Below, piece after piece: positions 49,566 to 58,634 of a DNA stretch of 64,000 nt (positions within the stretch are counted from its first letter, which is position 1; each line of letters begins with the position of its first letter). The notes under the pieces are model-generated. The model did no database searches. It saw only the letters and a list, made by a program, of their open reading frames with translations, and was not told the origin of the DNA. Source of the DNA: VRUE01 sp963717375 (lineage in GTDB: Bacteria; Actinomycetota; Thermoleophilia; Solirubrobacterales; 70-9); the NCBI GenBank assembly GCA_963717375.1, contig OY970329.1, forward strand, positions 1,550,001 to 1,614,000. Direction: 5' to 3'. The translations under genes were made by a program, and so were the position numbers.

Positions 49566-50653
49566 GCGGCGGCGGCCTCAGTCGCCGCAAACGGCATCCG
49601 CACGACGCTCCCCATCGCCGAGGAGGGCAGCGAGTCCTCGTCGGCAGCGGTGATCAACGTCTGGCCTCCCGCCGCGAGGCGTTCGACCAGCCGCTCGCGC
49701 CGCTGCGGGTCGAGCTCGCTCATTACGTCGTCGAGGAGCAGCAGCGGCGTCACCCGCCGAGCCGCGAGCAGAACGTCGCGCTCGGCGAAAAGCAGCGCCA
49801 GGAGTGCCGCGCGCTGCTGACCCTGCGAGCCATAGCGGCGCAGCGAGCGGGCCGCGGTGGCGATCTTGAGCTCGTCGAGGTGAGGACCCCACGAGGTTCT
49901 GCCGAGGCGCAGATCGGCTTCGCGCCGCTCGGCAAGGCCGGAGCGGATCTCATCCGCCGACCCCGCCGCCCTCGGCGCGTAGGCGAGCTCGGTCGCGCCC
50001 GCGAGGCCGAGGTCGGTCGCGGCATCGGCGAAGGGCGCGGCAAGCTCGCCGACCGCGTCGGCCCTGGCGGCAACCAGCGCGGCAGCCGCGTCGGCGAGGG
50101 TCGCGTCCCAGACATCGAGTTGGGACGGCGCGCCGTGCCCGGCGGCGAGGCGGGCGACCAGCGCGTTGCGCTGCGCCAGCGCCTGGCCGAAGCGCTGGCG
50201 CAGATCGCCCCGCGTCGGCCAGCGAGCAGCAACGAAGCGATCGAGGTGGGCGCGTCGTTCCGCCGGCGGGCCCTTGATCAGCGCCAGCCGATCGGGTGAG
50301 AAGACGGCGACGGGCGGGCGGCTGCGAGCGAGTGTGGCGGGGTCGGCGGGGCTAGCGTCGAGCAGGTGGCGGCGACCCTCGGCGCGGCTCACCGAGGCGA
50401 GCAGGTGACGCTCGATCCCGTCCTCGTCGCGCACCGTCGCTTCGGCTCGGGCGAAGGAGCCGCCGAAGGGAATCAGGTCGCGCCGGTCCGAGGTGCGAAA
50501 AGAGCGGCCCGTAAGCGCGAAGTACAGCGCCTCGAGAAAGTTCGTCTTGCCGACTCCGTTTGGGCCGACGAGGCTGACTATCCCCGGCCCCAGATCGATC
50601 CGCGCCTGGGCCAGGCTCCGCAGCGGCCTCGCTTCGGCGGCGGTGACCAGCAC
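49562..50653 (-). CDS. recF: DNA repair/replication protein RecF
   Basis: 363 residues, ABC/SMC-like ATPase. Walker A VGPNGVGKTNFLEALYFALTGRSFRT, signature SQGQQRAALLALLFAE, Walker B TPLLLLDDVMSELDPQRR. It loads or stabilises RecA at gaps with RecOR. GTG start 10 nt after the dnaN stop. The N-terminal strand lacks the usual NFRNY motif (ARPLRSLAQ instead), a mild divergence. Confidence 0.95.
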   Translation of the reverse strand: MLVTAAEARPLRSLAQARIDLGPGIVSLVGPNGVGKTNFLEALYFALTGRSFRTSDRRDLIPFGGSFARAEATVRDEDGIERHLLASVSRAEGRRHLLDASPADPATLARSRPPVAVFSPDRLALIKGPPAERRAHLDRFVAARWPTRGDLRQRFGQALAQRNALVARLAAGHGAPSQLDVWDATLADAAAALVAARADAVGELAAPFADAATDLGLAGATELAYAPRAAGSADEIRSGLAERREADLRLGRTSWGPHLDELKIATAARSLRRYGSQGQQRAALLALLFAERDVLLAARRVTPLLLLDDVMSELDPQRRERLVERLAAGGQTLITAADEDSLPSSAMGSVVRMPFAATEAAAA

Positions 50654-50663
50654 CGGCAGAGCC

Positions 50664-51770
50664 TCACACGTTGAGGCGGATCGGCATCACCAGATAACGG
50701 AAGTCTTCGTTGTCGACCGGTTGCAACAGGCCCGGGCGCAGCGGCGAGATCAGCCGCAGCACAACCTCGTCGCCCTCGACGCTTTCGATCCCCTCCCGCA
50801 GGAAGTCGGGGTTAAAGCCAATCTCCAGCGGCTCGCCCTCGAAGGCTGCCGGCATCGCCTCCTCCGCGTCCCCGACATCGGGGGTCGAGGCGGCGACGGT
50901 CAGCTCGCCGGGGGCAAAAGAGAGCCGCAGCGGCGCGTTGCGCTGGGCCAGTTGGCTGACCCGGCGGACGACGTCGAGGAACTCGGAGCGCGGCAACCGC
51001 ACGTCGTGCTCGTAGGACTCCGGCAGGAGCTGTCGAAAGTTGGGGAACTGCCCCTCGATCAGCCTCGTGTTGAGGACGATCTCCCCTGCCTTGAAAACCG
51101 CCTGGTTGCGCAGTAGGGAAACCGAGACGGCCTCGACTCCGTCGGCGGAGACGATCCGCCCCAGCTCGCGCAGCGCCTTTGCCGGAATGTTCGCCTCGAG
51201 CTCGCCGCCGATAGCGCTCTCCAGCTCGGTCCGCTTCACCGCGAGCCGGTAGGAGTCTGTCGCCACCATCGTCATCTCGGAGCCGCTGGCGCTGACCAGG
51301 ACGCCGGTGAGCACCGGTCGCATGTCATCCCTCGAGGCGGCGCGGGCCACCAGGTCCACGGTCGAGGCGAGCGCCGCGGCCGGGATCGTCAGCGGCTCAC
51401 CCTCCTCGGTGGGGAAGGCGGGAAAGTCCTCGCTGGGCAGGGTGCGCAGGTGGAAGCTGGAGCCGCCGCTGCGGATCTCGACATCGCGCTCGGCCTCGCG
51501 CAGCTCGATCTCAACCGAGGGGTCGCCGAGTGAGCGGGAGAGCTCGGCGAGGAGGCGGCCGGGAAGGAGCACTGAGCCGGGGCTCTCGACCTCAGCGGCA
51601 AGCCTCGTCTTCAGTCCCAGCTCGAGGTCGGTGGCGCAGAGGCTGACGCCGTCCTCGCCGGCGGTGAGCAGGATCCCGGAGAGCGACTGGGTTGCGGCCC
51701 GCGTCGAAACAGCTCGGGAGACGACCGAGAGCTTGGCGACGAGCTCGTCTCGTTTGGTTGTCAGCTTCAA
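50664..51770 (-). CDS. dnaN: DNA polymerase III beta sliding clamp
   Basis: 368 residues from TTG 51770 (LKLTTKRDELVAKL is the family N-terminus; AGAAGG 10 nt upstream). Three clamp domains are visible: GVSLCATDLELGLKT, VLTGVLVSASGSEMTMVATDSYRLAV, and the C-terminal FRYLVMPIRLNV ending. It is the processivity clamp for replicative polymerase. The upstream spacer to dnaA carries DnaA-box-like sites. Confidence 0.96.
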   Translation of the reverse strand: MKLTTKRDELVAKLSVVSRAVSTRAATQSLSGILLTAGEDGVSLCATDLELGLKTRLAAEVESPGSVLLPGRLLAELSRSLGDPSVEIELREAERDVEIRSGGSSFHLRTLPSEDFPAFPTEEGEPLTIPAAALASTVDLVARAASRDDMRPVLTGVLVSASGSEMTMVATDSYRLAVKRTELESAIGGELEANIPAKALRELGRIVSADGVEAVSVSLLRNQAVFKAGEIVLNTRLIEGQFPNFRQLLPESYEHDVRLPRSEFLDVVRRVSQLAQRNAPLRLSFAPGELTVAASTPDVGDAEEAMPAAFEGEPLEIGFNPDFLREGIESVEGDEVVLRLISPLRPGLLQPVDNEDFRYLVMPIRLNV

Positions 51771-51906
51771 GTGGTAATTGCCTTCTTGAGTTGGATTAGG
51801 GCTTGTTGAAAAGTGCGAAACCGCTGCGGACTCGGCTTTGGCCTGCGCTTGGCGGCCTGTGGACGGGTCTGTGGGAAAGCATTGATTCTTACAGCGCCGT
51901 CGGCCG

Positions 51907-53235
<1,329 letters not shown>

Positions 53236-53338
53236 CGGCGGCCGACCATAGCGGCGGCGAGGCCGGGCAGAACACAGCCGCCCGCAAATGCCGCAAGAAA
53301 GATTCCGCCCTCGTGGCGCCGGGATGACGGCGCGTCCG

Positions 53339-53344
53339 TATACT
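53339..53344 (+). promoter_or_regulatory. rpmH promoter -10
   Basis: TATACT (53339-53344) lies 10 nt before the rpmH ATG; no good -35 is seen at 17 nt. Very short leader. The 119-bp dnaA-rpmH spacer has no other clear feature. Confidence 0.5.
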
Positions 53345-53354
53345 GCGCCACCGA

Positions 53355-53489
53355 ATGAAGAGGACTTATCAGCCGAAGAAGCGGAAGCGGGCGAAGACGC
53401 ACGGGTTCCGGGCGCGGATGAGCACGCGCGGGGGACGGGCGATCCTCAAGCGCCGGCGCGCCAAGGGCCGGAAGCGCCTCACCCCCTAG
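53355..53489 (+). CDS. rpmH: Ribosomal protein bL34
   Basis: 44 residues beginning MKRTYQPKKRKRAKTHGFRA and ending with KGRKRLTP, the complete bL34 pattern. Extremely basic. A structural protein of the 50S subunit. Its TAG is directly followed by the rnpA ATG. The rpmH-rnpA-yidD-yidC order is universal near bacterial origins. Confidence 0.98.
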   Translation: MKRTYQPKKRKRAKTHGFRARMSTRGGRAILKRRRAKGRKRLTP

Positions 53490-53861
53490 ATGGCGGCGCA
53501 ACGACGTCGCCGCCTCTCCCGCAGCGGTGAGTTCGACCGCGTCTACCGCGACGGATCCTCACATGCCACCCGCTACCTCGTCCTCTACAGCTTCCCTCGC
53601 AAGAGCGACGAGGAGGCTCACGAGGTGAGGCTGGGCGTGTCGGTGAGCCGTAAGGTCGGTGGCGCCGTCGATCGCAATCGGGTCAAGCGCGCCCTACGCG
53701 AGGCCTTCTGGACCCTCTCGGACGACCTTCCCGCCGCTCACGACTTCGTCATCGTTGCTCGCCCCGAGATCGGCGACCTGATCGAGCGCGAGGGGAGCAC
53801 CGGCGTGCGCACCAGTATCGAGGAGGCGCTGGCGGGCGCGGGCCGGGGGCGTTCCACGTGA
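53490..53861 (+). CDS. rnpA: Ribonuclease P protein component
   Basis: 123 residues. RRRLSRSGEFDRVYRDGSS at the N-terminus and the RNR signature in GVSVSRKVGGAVDRNRVKRALREAF. It assists the RNase P RNA in 5' processing of tRNA. Starts 0 nt after rpmH. Its stop overlaps yidD (GTGA), and the last codons contain a parS-like palindrome. Confidence 0.96.
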   Translation: MAAQRRRRLSRSGEFDRVYRDGSSHATRYLVLYSFPRKSDEEAHEVRLGVSVSRKVGGAVDRNRVKRALREAFWTLSDDLPAAHDFVIVARPEIGDLIEREGSTGVRTSIEEALAGAGRGRST

Positions 53862-53865
53862 AACG
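53850..53865. promoter_or_regulatory. parS-like site in the rnpA/yidD overlap
   Basis: CGTTCCACGTGAAACG matches the conserved parS TGTTTCACGTGAAACA at 13 of 16 positions, including the CACGTGAAAC half. parA and parB lie 2.5 kb downstream. ParB would nucleate here and spread over the origin region. Confidence 0.65.
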
Positions 53866-54130
53866 GACCCTCCTAACCTTGATCGGCGCTTACAAGCGAT
53901 GGCTCTCCCCGGCGATGCCGCGTCGCTGCCGTTATGAGCCCAGCTGCTCCACCTACGCCGCTGAGTCGGTGAGTCGCTTTGGCGCCAGCAAGGGCCTTCT
54001 GCTCGCCAGCTGGCGACTGCTCCGTTGCAACCCCTTCAGCCACGGCGGCTTCGACCCGGTTCCAGAGCGCTTCACGCTCAAGGTCGGTCCAATCGATCCC
54101 GCTGTCCATCACGGTGAGGCGCACTCGTGA
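53858..54130 (+). CDS. yidD: Membrane protein insertion efficiency factor YidD
   Basis: 90 residues. LIGAYKRWLSPAMPRRCRYEPSCSTYAAESVSRFGASKGLLLASWRLLRCNPFSHGGFDPVP is the full YidD signature, with conserved Cys (RCRYEPSCS, RCNPF). Amphipathic, membrane-associated, supports YidC insertion. GTG start inside the rnpA stop; its own stop overlaps yidC GTG. Confidence 0.96.
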   Translation: MKRTLLTLIGAYKRWLSPAMPRRCRYEPSCSTYAAESVSRFGASKGLLLASWRLLRCNPFSHGGFDPVPERFTLKVGPIDPAVHHGEAHS

Positions 54131-54876
54131 TCCTCGACGCCAACATCCTGCAGCCGCTGATCGACCTCGTCAATTCGGTCCTCAAGTTCTTCCACGACAG
54201 TGCGGGGCTGAGCTGGGGCATGTCGATCATTGCCCTGACGATCCTCACCCGCGCGATCCTGATCCCCCTCACCTACCGCCAGCTGAAGGGCATGCGGGCG
54301 CTACAGGCGCTGCAGCCGCAGATCAAAGAGATTCAGGCGAAGTACAAAAACGACAAACAGCGCATGCAGCAGGAGATGATGCGCTTCTACCAGGAGAACA
54401 AAGTCAACCCCTTTGCCTCCTGCATCCCGCTGATAGCGCAGCTCCCGGTCTTCTTCACCCTCTTCTCCGTTCTCCGGCACGACCTGCCCGACGACATCGG
54501 CTGCACTGCGGGCCACTGTGGGTCCGAAGCGTCCTTCCTCTTCATCAACGACCTGACGGCGAAGGCGCACGGAGCCGAACTGATCACCCTGCTCGTCCTC
54601 TACATCGGCACCCAGCTGGTCTCCGGCCTGGTGATGTCGGTCACGGCCGACAAAAGCCAGCGCACGATGATGATGATCCTTCCCTTCATCTTCGTGCCCT
54701 TCGTAATCAGCTTCCCGGCCGGCCTGATCCTCTACTGGATCACGACCAACTTCTGGACGATGGGGCAGCAGTACACGATCCAAAAGCTGATTCCGGCGCC
54801 CGTCATTGCTACGCCGGCCGAGGTCATGGCCGCCAAGCCGCCTCCGCCGCCTCCGAAAAAGAAGAAGCGGCGTTAG
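54127..54876 (+). CDS. yidC: Membrane protein insertase YidC
   Basis: 249 residues, short form without the large periplasmic domain. LSWGMSIIALTILTRAILIPLTYRQLKGMRALQALQPQIKEIQAKYKND (TM with hydrophilic-groove Arg), FYQENKVNPFASCIPLIAQLPVFFTLF, LILYWITTNFWTMGQQYTIQK. Inserts membrane proteins with or without Sec. Polyproline/polylysine tail (PPPPPPKKKKRR). GTG overlaps yidD. A nested palindrome begins 4 nt after the stop. Confidence 0.95.
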   Translation: MILDANILQPLIDLVNSVLKFFHDSAGLSWGMSIIALTILTRAILIPLTYRQLKGMRALQALQPQIKEIQAKYKNDKQRMQQEMMRFYQENKVNPFASCIPLIAQLPVFFTLFSVLRHDLPDDIGCTAGHCGSEASFLFINDLTAKAHGAELITLLVLYIGTQLVSGLVMSVTADKSQRTMMMILPFIFVPFVISFPAGLILYWITTNFWTMGQQYTIQKLIPAPVIATPAEVMAAKPPPPPPKKKKRR

Positions 54877-54880
54877 TTCG

Positions 54881-54996
54881 GTGGGGGCGCCGGGTGGCGC
54901 TCCCTGCTCAACTTTTTCGGTGTGCCGCAGTGCCCTGGCCGAGTTTGGATTGCCGAAAAAGTACAAGCCGCGGGGAGCGCCACCCGACGCCCCCAC
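54881..54996 (+). repeat. Nested palindrome, copy E1, yidC-jag spacer
   Basis: 24-bp outer arms (54881-54904 and 54973-54996, one mismatch), left loop TGCTCAA, inner stem CTTTTTCGG (54912-54920)/CCGAAAAAG (54953-54961), a 32-nt apical segment and right loop TACAAGCCGCG. Sense orientation, starting 4 nt after the yidC stop. GCTCAACTTTTTCG and CGAAAAAGTACAAG are shared nearly exactly with copy E2. 114 bp remain before the jag start. Confidence 0.9.
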
Positions 54997-55110
54997 TCAG
55001 GCCCAGAGCTAAACGGCCTCGATTCGCAGAAGCACGTTGGCGGGGCAAGGAGGGGCTCCCCAACGACAGGGCCCGTCGCGCCTGGGCTGCCCGCGCATAG
55101 ACTGCACGGC

Positions 55111-55593
55111 GTGTCTGGAGCTGACGACTGGCCACAGGAGCCCGCGGAGCGGGTTCGCGAGATTGTTGAGGGCGTTCTCGATGAGCTTGACCTCGATGGG
55201 GAGGTTGAGATTCGCGAGGAGGACGACCGGATCGTTGCTTCAGTTGAGGGGGACGACGATTACGGCCTGTTGATCGGCAAGCGCGGGCAGACGATTGACG
55301 CGTTGCAACTGCTCGCCTACCAGGCTGCCTTTCGCGGGATGCGCGAGCGCAAGCGGGTTGTGGTCGACGCGGCGGGGTATCGGGAGCGACGGCGGGAGAC
55401 GCTGGTCGCCCGTGCCGATCGCGCCGCCGAGCAGGCGCTCGGCGGAAGCGAGAGCGTCGAGCTCGACCCGATGAGCGCCCAGGAGCGCCGCGTCGTGCAC
55501 GAGTACCTCAAGGATCGGGCCGGCGTCGAGACGTACAGCGAAGGCGATGAGCCGCATCGGTGCGTGGTCGTCGCTCCTTTGGTTTCGGAGTAA
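55111..55593 (+). CDS. jag: RNA-binding protein Jag/KhpB
   Basis: 160 residues from GTG 55111, with TAGACT (55098-55103) 7 nt upstream (leaderless). KH domain: IVEGVLDELDLDGEVEIREEDDRIVASVEGDDDYGLLIGKRGQTIDALQLLAYQAAF (GKRG loop). R3H domain: PMSAQERRVVHEYLKDRAGVETYSEGDEPHRCVVV. The usual Jag N-domain is absent, common in actinobacteria. With KhpA it binds RNA and affects division. It is flanked on both sides by nested palindromes E1 and E2. Confidence 0.94.
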   Translation: MSGADDWPQEPAERVREIVEGVLDELDLDGEVEIREEDDRIVASVEGDDDYGLLIGKRGQTIDALQLLAYQAAFRGMRERKRVVVDAAGYRERRRETLVARADRAAEQALGGSESVELDPMSAQERRVVHEYLKDRAGVETYSEGDEPHRCVVVAPLVSE

Positions 55594-55704
55594 GGGCGCG
55601 CCCCGGTGGGGGTTCCGCTTAACTTTTTCGAGGGGCGGCTGGGCTGCTGACCATGGCTGACGGCGAAAAAGTACAAGACGCTCCACCCCCACCGGGGCGC
55701 TCCC
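55594..55704 (+). repeat. Nested palindrome, copy E2, jag-rsmG junction
   Basis: Outer arms 55594-55613 and 55685-55704 pair at 19 of 20 positions; left loop TCCGCTTAA, inner stem CTTTTTCG (55623-55630)/CGAAAAAG (55664-55671), a 33-nt apical segment and right loop TACAAGACGCTCC. It begins directly after the jag stop. The rsmG ATG (55653) is in the apical loop and the right arm encodes the first ~17 RsmG residues. Confidence 0.9.
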
Positions 55705-56363
55705 TCAACGAGGCGCAGAGGGCGACGATCTCGGTTGTCTTGGAGCTTTTGGAGGTGGAGCGGGCGTCTGTCAGCTCCGTTACCGATCCCGGCCGCGCCT
55801 GGAAGGTTCACGTTGCCGACAGTCTCACCGGCCTTGAGTTCCCCGCCCTGGGTGAGGCCCGGCGAATCGCTGATATTGGCTCTGGAGCGGGGTTTCCCGG
55901 GCTCGTCCTGGCCGTCGCTCTGCCTGACGCCCAGGTTGATTTGATCGAGTCGGTCGGCCGCAAGTGCGAATTCATCCAGCGCGCGATCGATGAGGCGGGC
56001 ATCGCCAACGCCAGCGTCATCAACGCTCGCTCAGAGGAGCTCGCCGAAGGCGAGGCCCGCGAGACGTACGCAGCCGTAACCGCCCGCGCTGTCGGTCGCC
56101 TCTCGACCCTCGCTGAGCTGGCCTCGCCCCTGCTGGTTGACGGCGGAGTTCTGATCGCCTGGAAGGGCAAGCGCGACCCCGAGGAGGAGGCGCAGCTGGC
56201 CAACGCAGCGCCGGAGCTGGCAATGCAACCCGAGCAGATCCTCCACGTCGGCCCCTACGCGGGCAGCGAGCATCGCCACTTGCACCTCCTCCGCAAGTCT
56301 GGCCCCACGCCCGAGAAGCTGCCGCGCCGGCCGGGCATGGCGAAGAAGCGCCCCTACGGTTAG
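55653..56363 (+). CDS. rsmG: 16S rRNA m7G527 methyltransferase RsmG
   Basis: 236 residues. RsmG motifs: VHVADSLTGLEF, ARRIADIGSGAGFPGLVLAVALPDAQVDLIESVGRKCEFIQRA (SAM-binding), VTARAVGRLSTLAELASPLL, HLHLLRKSGPTPEKLPRRPGMAKKRPYG. It methylates G527 of 16S rRNA, and loss gives low-level streptomycin resistance. The first ~17 residues (ADGEKVQDAPPPPGRS) are not family sequence and come from the palindrome E2; the ATG lies in its apical loop with no clear Shine-Dalgarno. Confidence 0.94.
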   Translation: MADGEKVQDAPPPPGRSLNEAQRATISVVLELLEVERASVSSVTDPGRAWKVHVADSLTGLEFPALGEARRIADIGSGAGFPGLVLAVALPDAQVDLIESVGRKCEFIQRAIDEAGIANASVINARSEELAEGEARETYAAVTARAVGRLSTLAELASPLLVDGGVLIAWKGKRDPEEEAQLANAAPELAMQPEQILHVGPYAGSEHRHLHLLRKSGPTPEKLPRRPGMAKKRPYG

Positions 56364-56388
56364 GGCCGCCGCGAAATAGTCTGCGGCC

Positions 56389-57147
56389 ATGGGCGTCGTC
56401 TACGCGATCTCGAACCAGAAGGGCGGCGTCGGCAAGACGACGACCGCGGTCAACGTTGCCGCTTGCGTTGCCTCGTCCGGCGCCCAGACCCTGCTGGTTG
56501 ACCTCGATCCGCAGTGCAACGCGACGGTTGCCCTCGGCGGCGAACGCGACATGCACCCCTCCTCTTACGACTGCCTGACCGGCGACGTCTCGGTCGCCGA
56601 GGCGGCCCGGCCCGCCGGTCCCGACAACCTCTGGCTCGTCCCGGCCAACCGGGATCTCGCCGGCGCCGCGGTGGAGCTGCCGCGGATCGACGGATCCGAG
56701 ACGCGCCTGCGCGAGCGGCTCGGCCCGGTGCGCGAGCGCTTCGCCTACACGCTGCTCGACTGCCCACCCTCGCTCGGCCCGGTCAGCGTTAACGCCCTCA
56801 CCGCCGCCGACCGGGTGATCGTGCCCGTGCAGGCCGAGTACTTGGCCCTCGAGGGCCTGGTCCAGTTCCTCGACACCCTGGCGACGATCCGGCGCGAGCT
56901 CAACCCGGCGCTGGAGGTGTCGGGACTGCTGGTCACGATGTATGACGAGCGCACTCGTCTGGCGCGTGACGTCGAGGCTGAACTGCGCCAGCATTTCCCC
57001 GAGATGGTCTTCAAGACGGTTATTCCGCGCAGCGTCAGAGTCGCCGAGGCTCCGAGTTATGGTCTGCCGGTGACCGAGCACTCCCCCCACTCACGCGGCG
57101 CCGACGCCTACCGCGCCCTCGCCAAGGAGCTGGCCGAGCGTGGCTAA
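56389..57147 (+). CDS. parA: Chromosome-partitioning ATPase ParA/Soj
   Basis: 252 residues. Deviant Walker A ISNQKGGVGKTTTAVNVAA, VDLDPQCNATVALG, DCPPSLGPVSVNAL and VPVQAEYLALEGL. No N-terminal HTH, as in chromosomal ParA. ATP-dependent DNA binding drives origin segregation with ParB-parS. ATG lies 6 nt after TAGTCT (leaderless). Overlaps parB by 8 nt. Confidence 0.96.
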   Translation: MGVVYAISNQKGGVGKTTTAVNVAACVASSGAQTLLVDLDPQCNATVALGGERDMHPSSYDCLTGDVSVAEAARPAGPDNLWLVPANRDLAGAAVELPRIDGSETRLRERLGPVRERFAYTLLDCPPSLGPVSVNALTAADRVIVPVQAEYLALEGLVQFLDTLATIRRELNPALEVSGLLVTMYDERTRLARDVEAELRQHFPEMVFKTVIPRSVRVAEAPSYGLPVTEHSPHSRGADAYRALAKELAERG

Positions 57148-58012
57148 GGCTGCTCGCAGGGGACTCGGCAGCGGCCTCGCGGCGATCCTCCCGGAGGCCG
57201 GCGTCGAGGAGGCGGGCGAGCTGCGTGAGCTGCCGATCGAGCTGGTCAAGCCGAATCCGAATCAGCCGCGGACCAAGATCGACGCCGAGGCGCTCGCCGG
57301 CCTCACCTCCTCGATCGAGACGAACGGCATCGTGCAGCCGCTGCTCGTCCGCCCCCTCCCCGACGGCAGCTACGAGCTGATCGCCGGTGAACGGCGCTGG
57401 CGTGCGGCTCAGGCCGCCGGCCTGGAGAAGGTCCCGGCGGTCGTCCGGGACCAGGAGCTGGCCGAGCGGCTGCAAGTGGCGTTGATCGAGAACATGGTGC
57501 GCGAGGATCTAAACCCGGTCGACGAGGCCCGTGCTTGCGCCGCCCTGGTCGACGAGCTCGGCCTCTCCAAGGAGGAGCTGGCTCGCCGCGTCGGCCGCAG
57601 CCGGCCCGCGGTCTCCAACCTGATCCGCCTCCTCGACCTCCCCGACGAGGCGCTCGAGCTGCTCGAGTCTGGCGAGCTCAGCGAGGGTCACGGCAAGGCC
57701 CTGCTCAGCGCCGACGGCAACGACGTCCGTCGCCGCCTTGCCCGCGATGCAGCCCGCGCCGGTTGGTCGGTCCGCGAGACCGAGAACCGAGTTAAGCTGG
57801 CTGGCCAGCCAAAGAAAAGGGGCGGCTCCAGGCCTCAACTGGCACCGGAAGAAGCGGCCGCAATGCGCGAGGCGGGAGACAAGCTCGAGGCCGCTCTCGG
57901 CCATGAGGTGACGGTGCGGCCCAGGGGAGGGGAGATCGCCGTCGAGATCCGCTTCGAGGACCTTGACCAAGCACTCGACCTCGCCCGCGCTCTCAAGCGC
58001 GCCCGCCGCTGA
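57140..58012 (+). CDS. parB: Chromosome-partitioning protein ParB
   Basis: 290 residues. KAARRGLGSGLAAILP opening, ELPIELVKPNPNQPRTKID, CTP-binding box (GERRWRAAQAAGL and VALIENMVREDLNPVDEA), HTH LSKEELARRVGRSRPAVSNLIRLLDLP, and a C-terminal dimer domain ending RALKRARR. Binds parS, clamps and spreads with CTP. A site at 53850 is the best parS candidate in the window. Overlaps parA. Confidence 0.96.
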   Translation: MAKAARRGLGSGLAAILPEAGVEEAGELRELPIELVKPNPNQPRTKIDAEALAGLTSSIETNGIVQPLLVRPLPDGSYELIAGERRWRAAQAAGLEKVPAVVRDQELAERLQVALIENMVREDLNPVDEARACAALVDELGLSKEELARRVGRSRPAVSNLIRLLDLPDEALELLESGELSEGHGKALLSADGNDVRRRLARDAARAGWSVRETENRVKLAGQPKKRGGSRPQLAPEEAAAMREAGDKLEAALGHEVTVRPRGGEIAVEIRFEDLDQALDLARALKRARR

Positions 58013-58062
58013 GCACCGCCGCCTTTCGGCCCGGATTCCCCCGCTATCCTTCGCTTGGCTGC

Positions 58063-58136
<74 letters not shown>

Positions 58137-58148
58137 CTCGTGCAACAG

Positions 58149-58634
58149 ATGCAGATCTACGGCGTCAGCTTTGACATGGTCGGCAAGCAGCCGATTGTCT
58201 TGCTGAAGACGGTTGACAGCAACAAGTTCCTGCCGATCTGGATCGGCCACCCGGAGGCGGCGGCGATCTTGATGAAGCTGCAGGGCGCCTCGACCCCGCG
58301 GCCGATGACCCACGATCTGCTCTCCGATGTGCTCGAGCAGCTCGACGCCAAGTGCGAGCGGGTCTCGGTGACGGAGTTGCGCGACAACACCTTCTACGCG
58401 TCGATCACGGTCTCGATCAACGGCACCGAGATGGAGATCGACTCGCGCCCCTCCGACGCCCTCGCCCTCGCGGTCCGCGTCTCGGCCCCGATCTTCGCCG
58501 ACGAGGACGTGATCGAGGAGTCGGCGATCGAGTTCGAGCACGATGTCGAGGACACGGAGGAGGTCGTCGACAAATTCAAAGAGTTCCTCGACGAGGTCAC
58601 TCCCGACGACTTCGCCCAGGGCGAGGACTCCTAG
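58149..58634 (+). CDS. Bifunctional nuclease family protein (DUF151)
   Basis: 161 residues from ATG 58149; GTG 58140 is an in-frame alternative. DUF151 core: MQIYGVSFDMVGKQPIVLLK, LPIWIGHPEAAAILMKLQGAS, RPMTHDLLSDVLEQLDAK, NTFYASITVSINGTEMEIDSRPSDALALAVRVSAPIF. Plant members have DNase/RNase activity; the bacterial role is unclear. The acidic C-terminus (EEVVDKFKEFLDEV) ends the protein. The start is so close to tRNA-Ile that the mRNA 5' end may be created by tRNA 3' processing (inference). Convergent with ddl, overlapping by 4 nt. Confidence 0.92.
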   Translation: MQIYGVSFDMVGKQPIVLLKTVDSNKFLPIWIGHPEAAAILMKLQGASTPRPMTHDLLSDVLEQLDAKCERVSVTELRDNTFYASITVSINGTEMEIDSRPSDALALAVRVSAPIFADEDVIEESAIEFEHDVEDTEEVVDKFKEFLDEVTPDDFAQGEDS

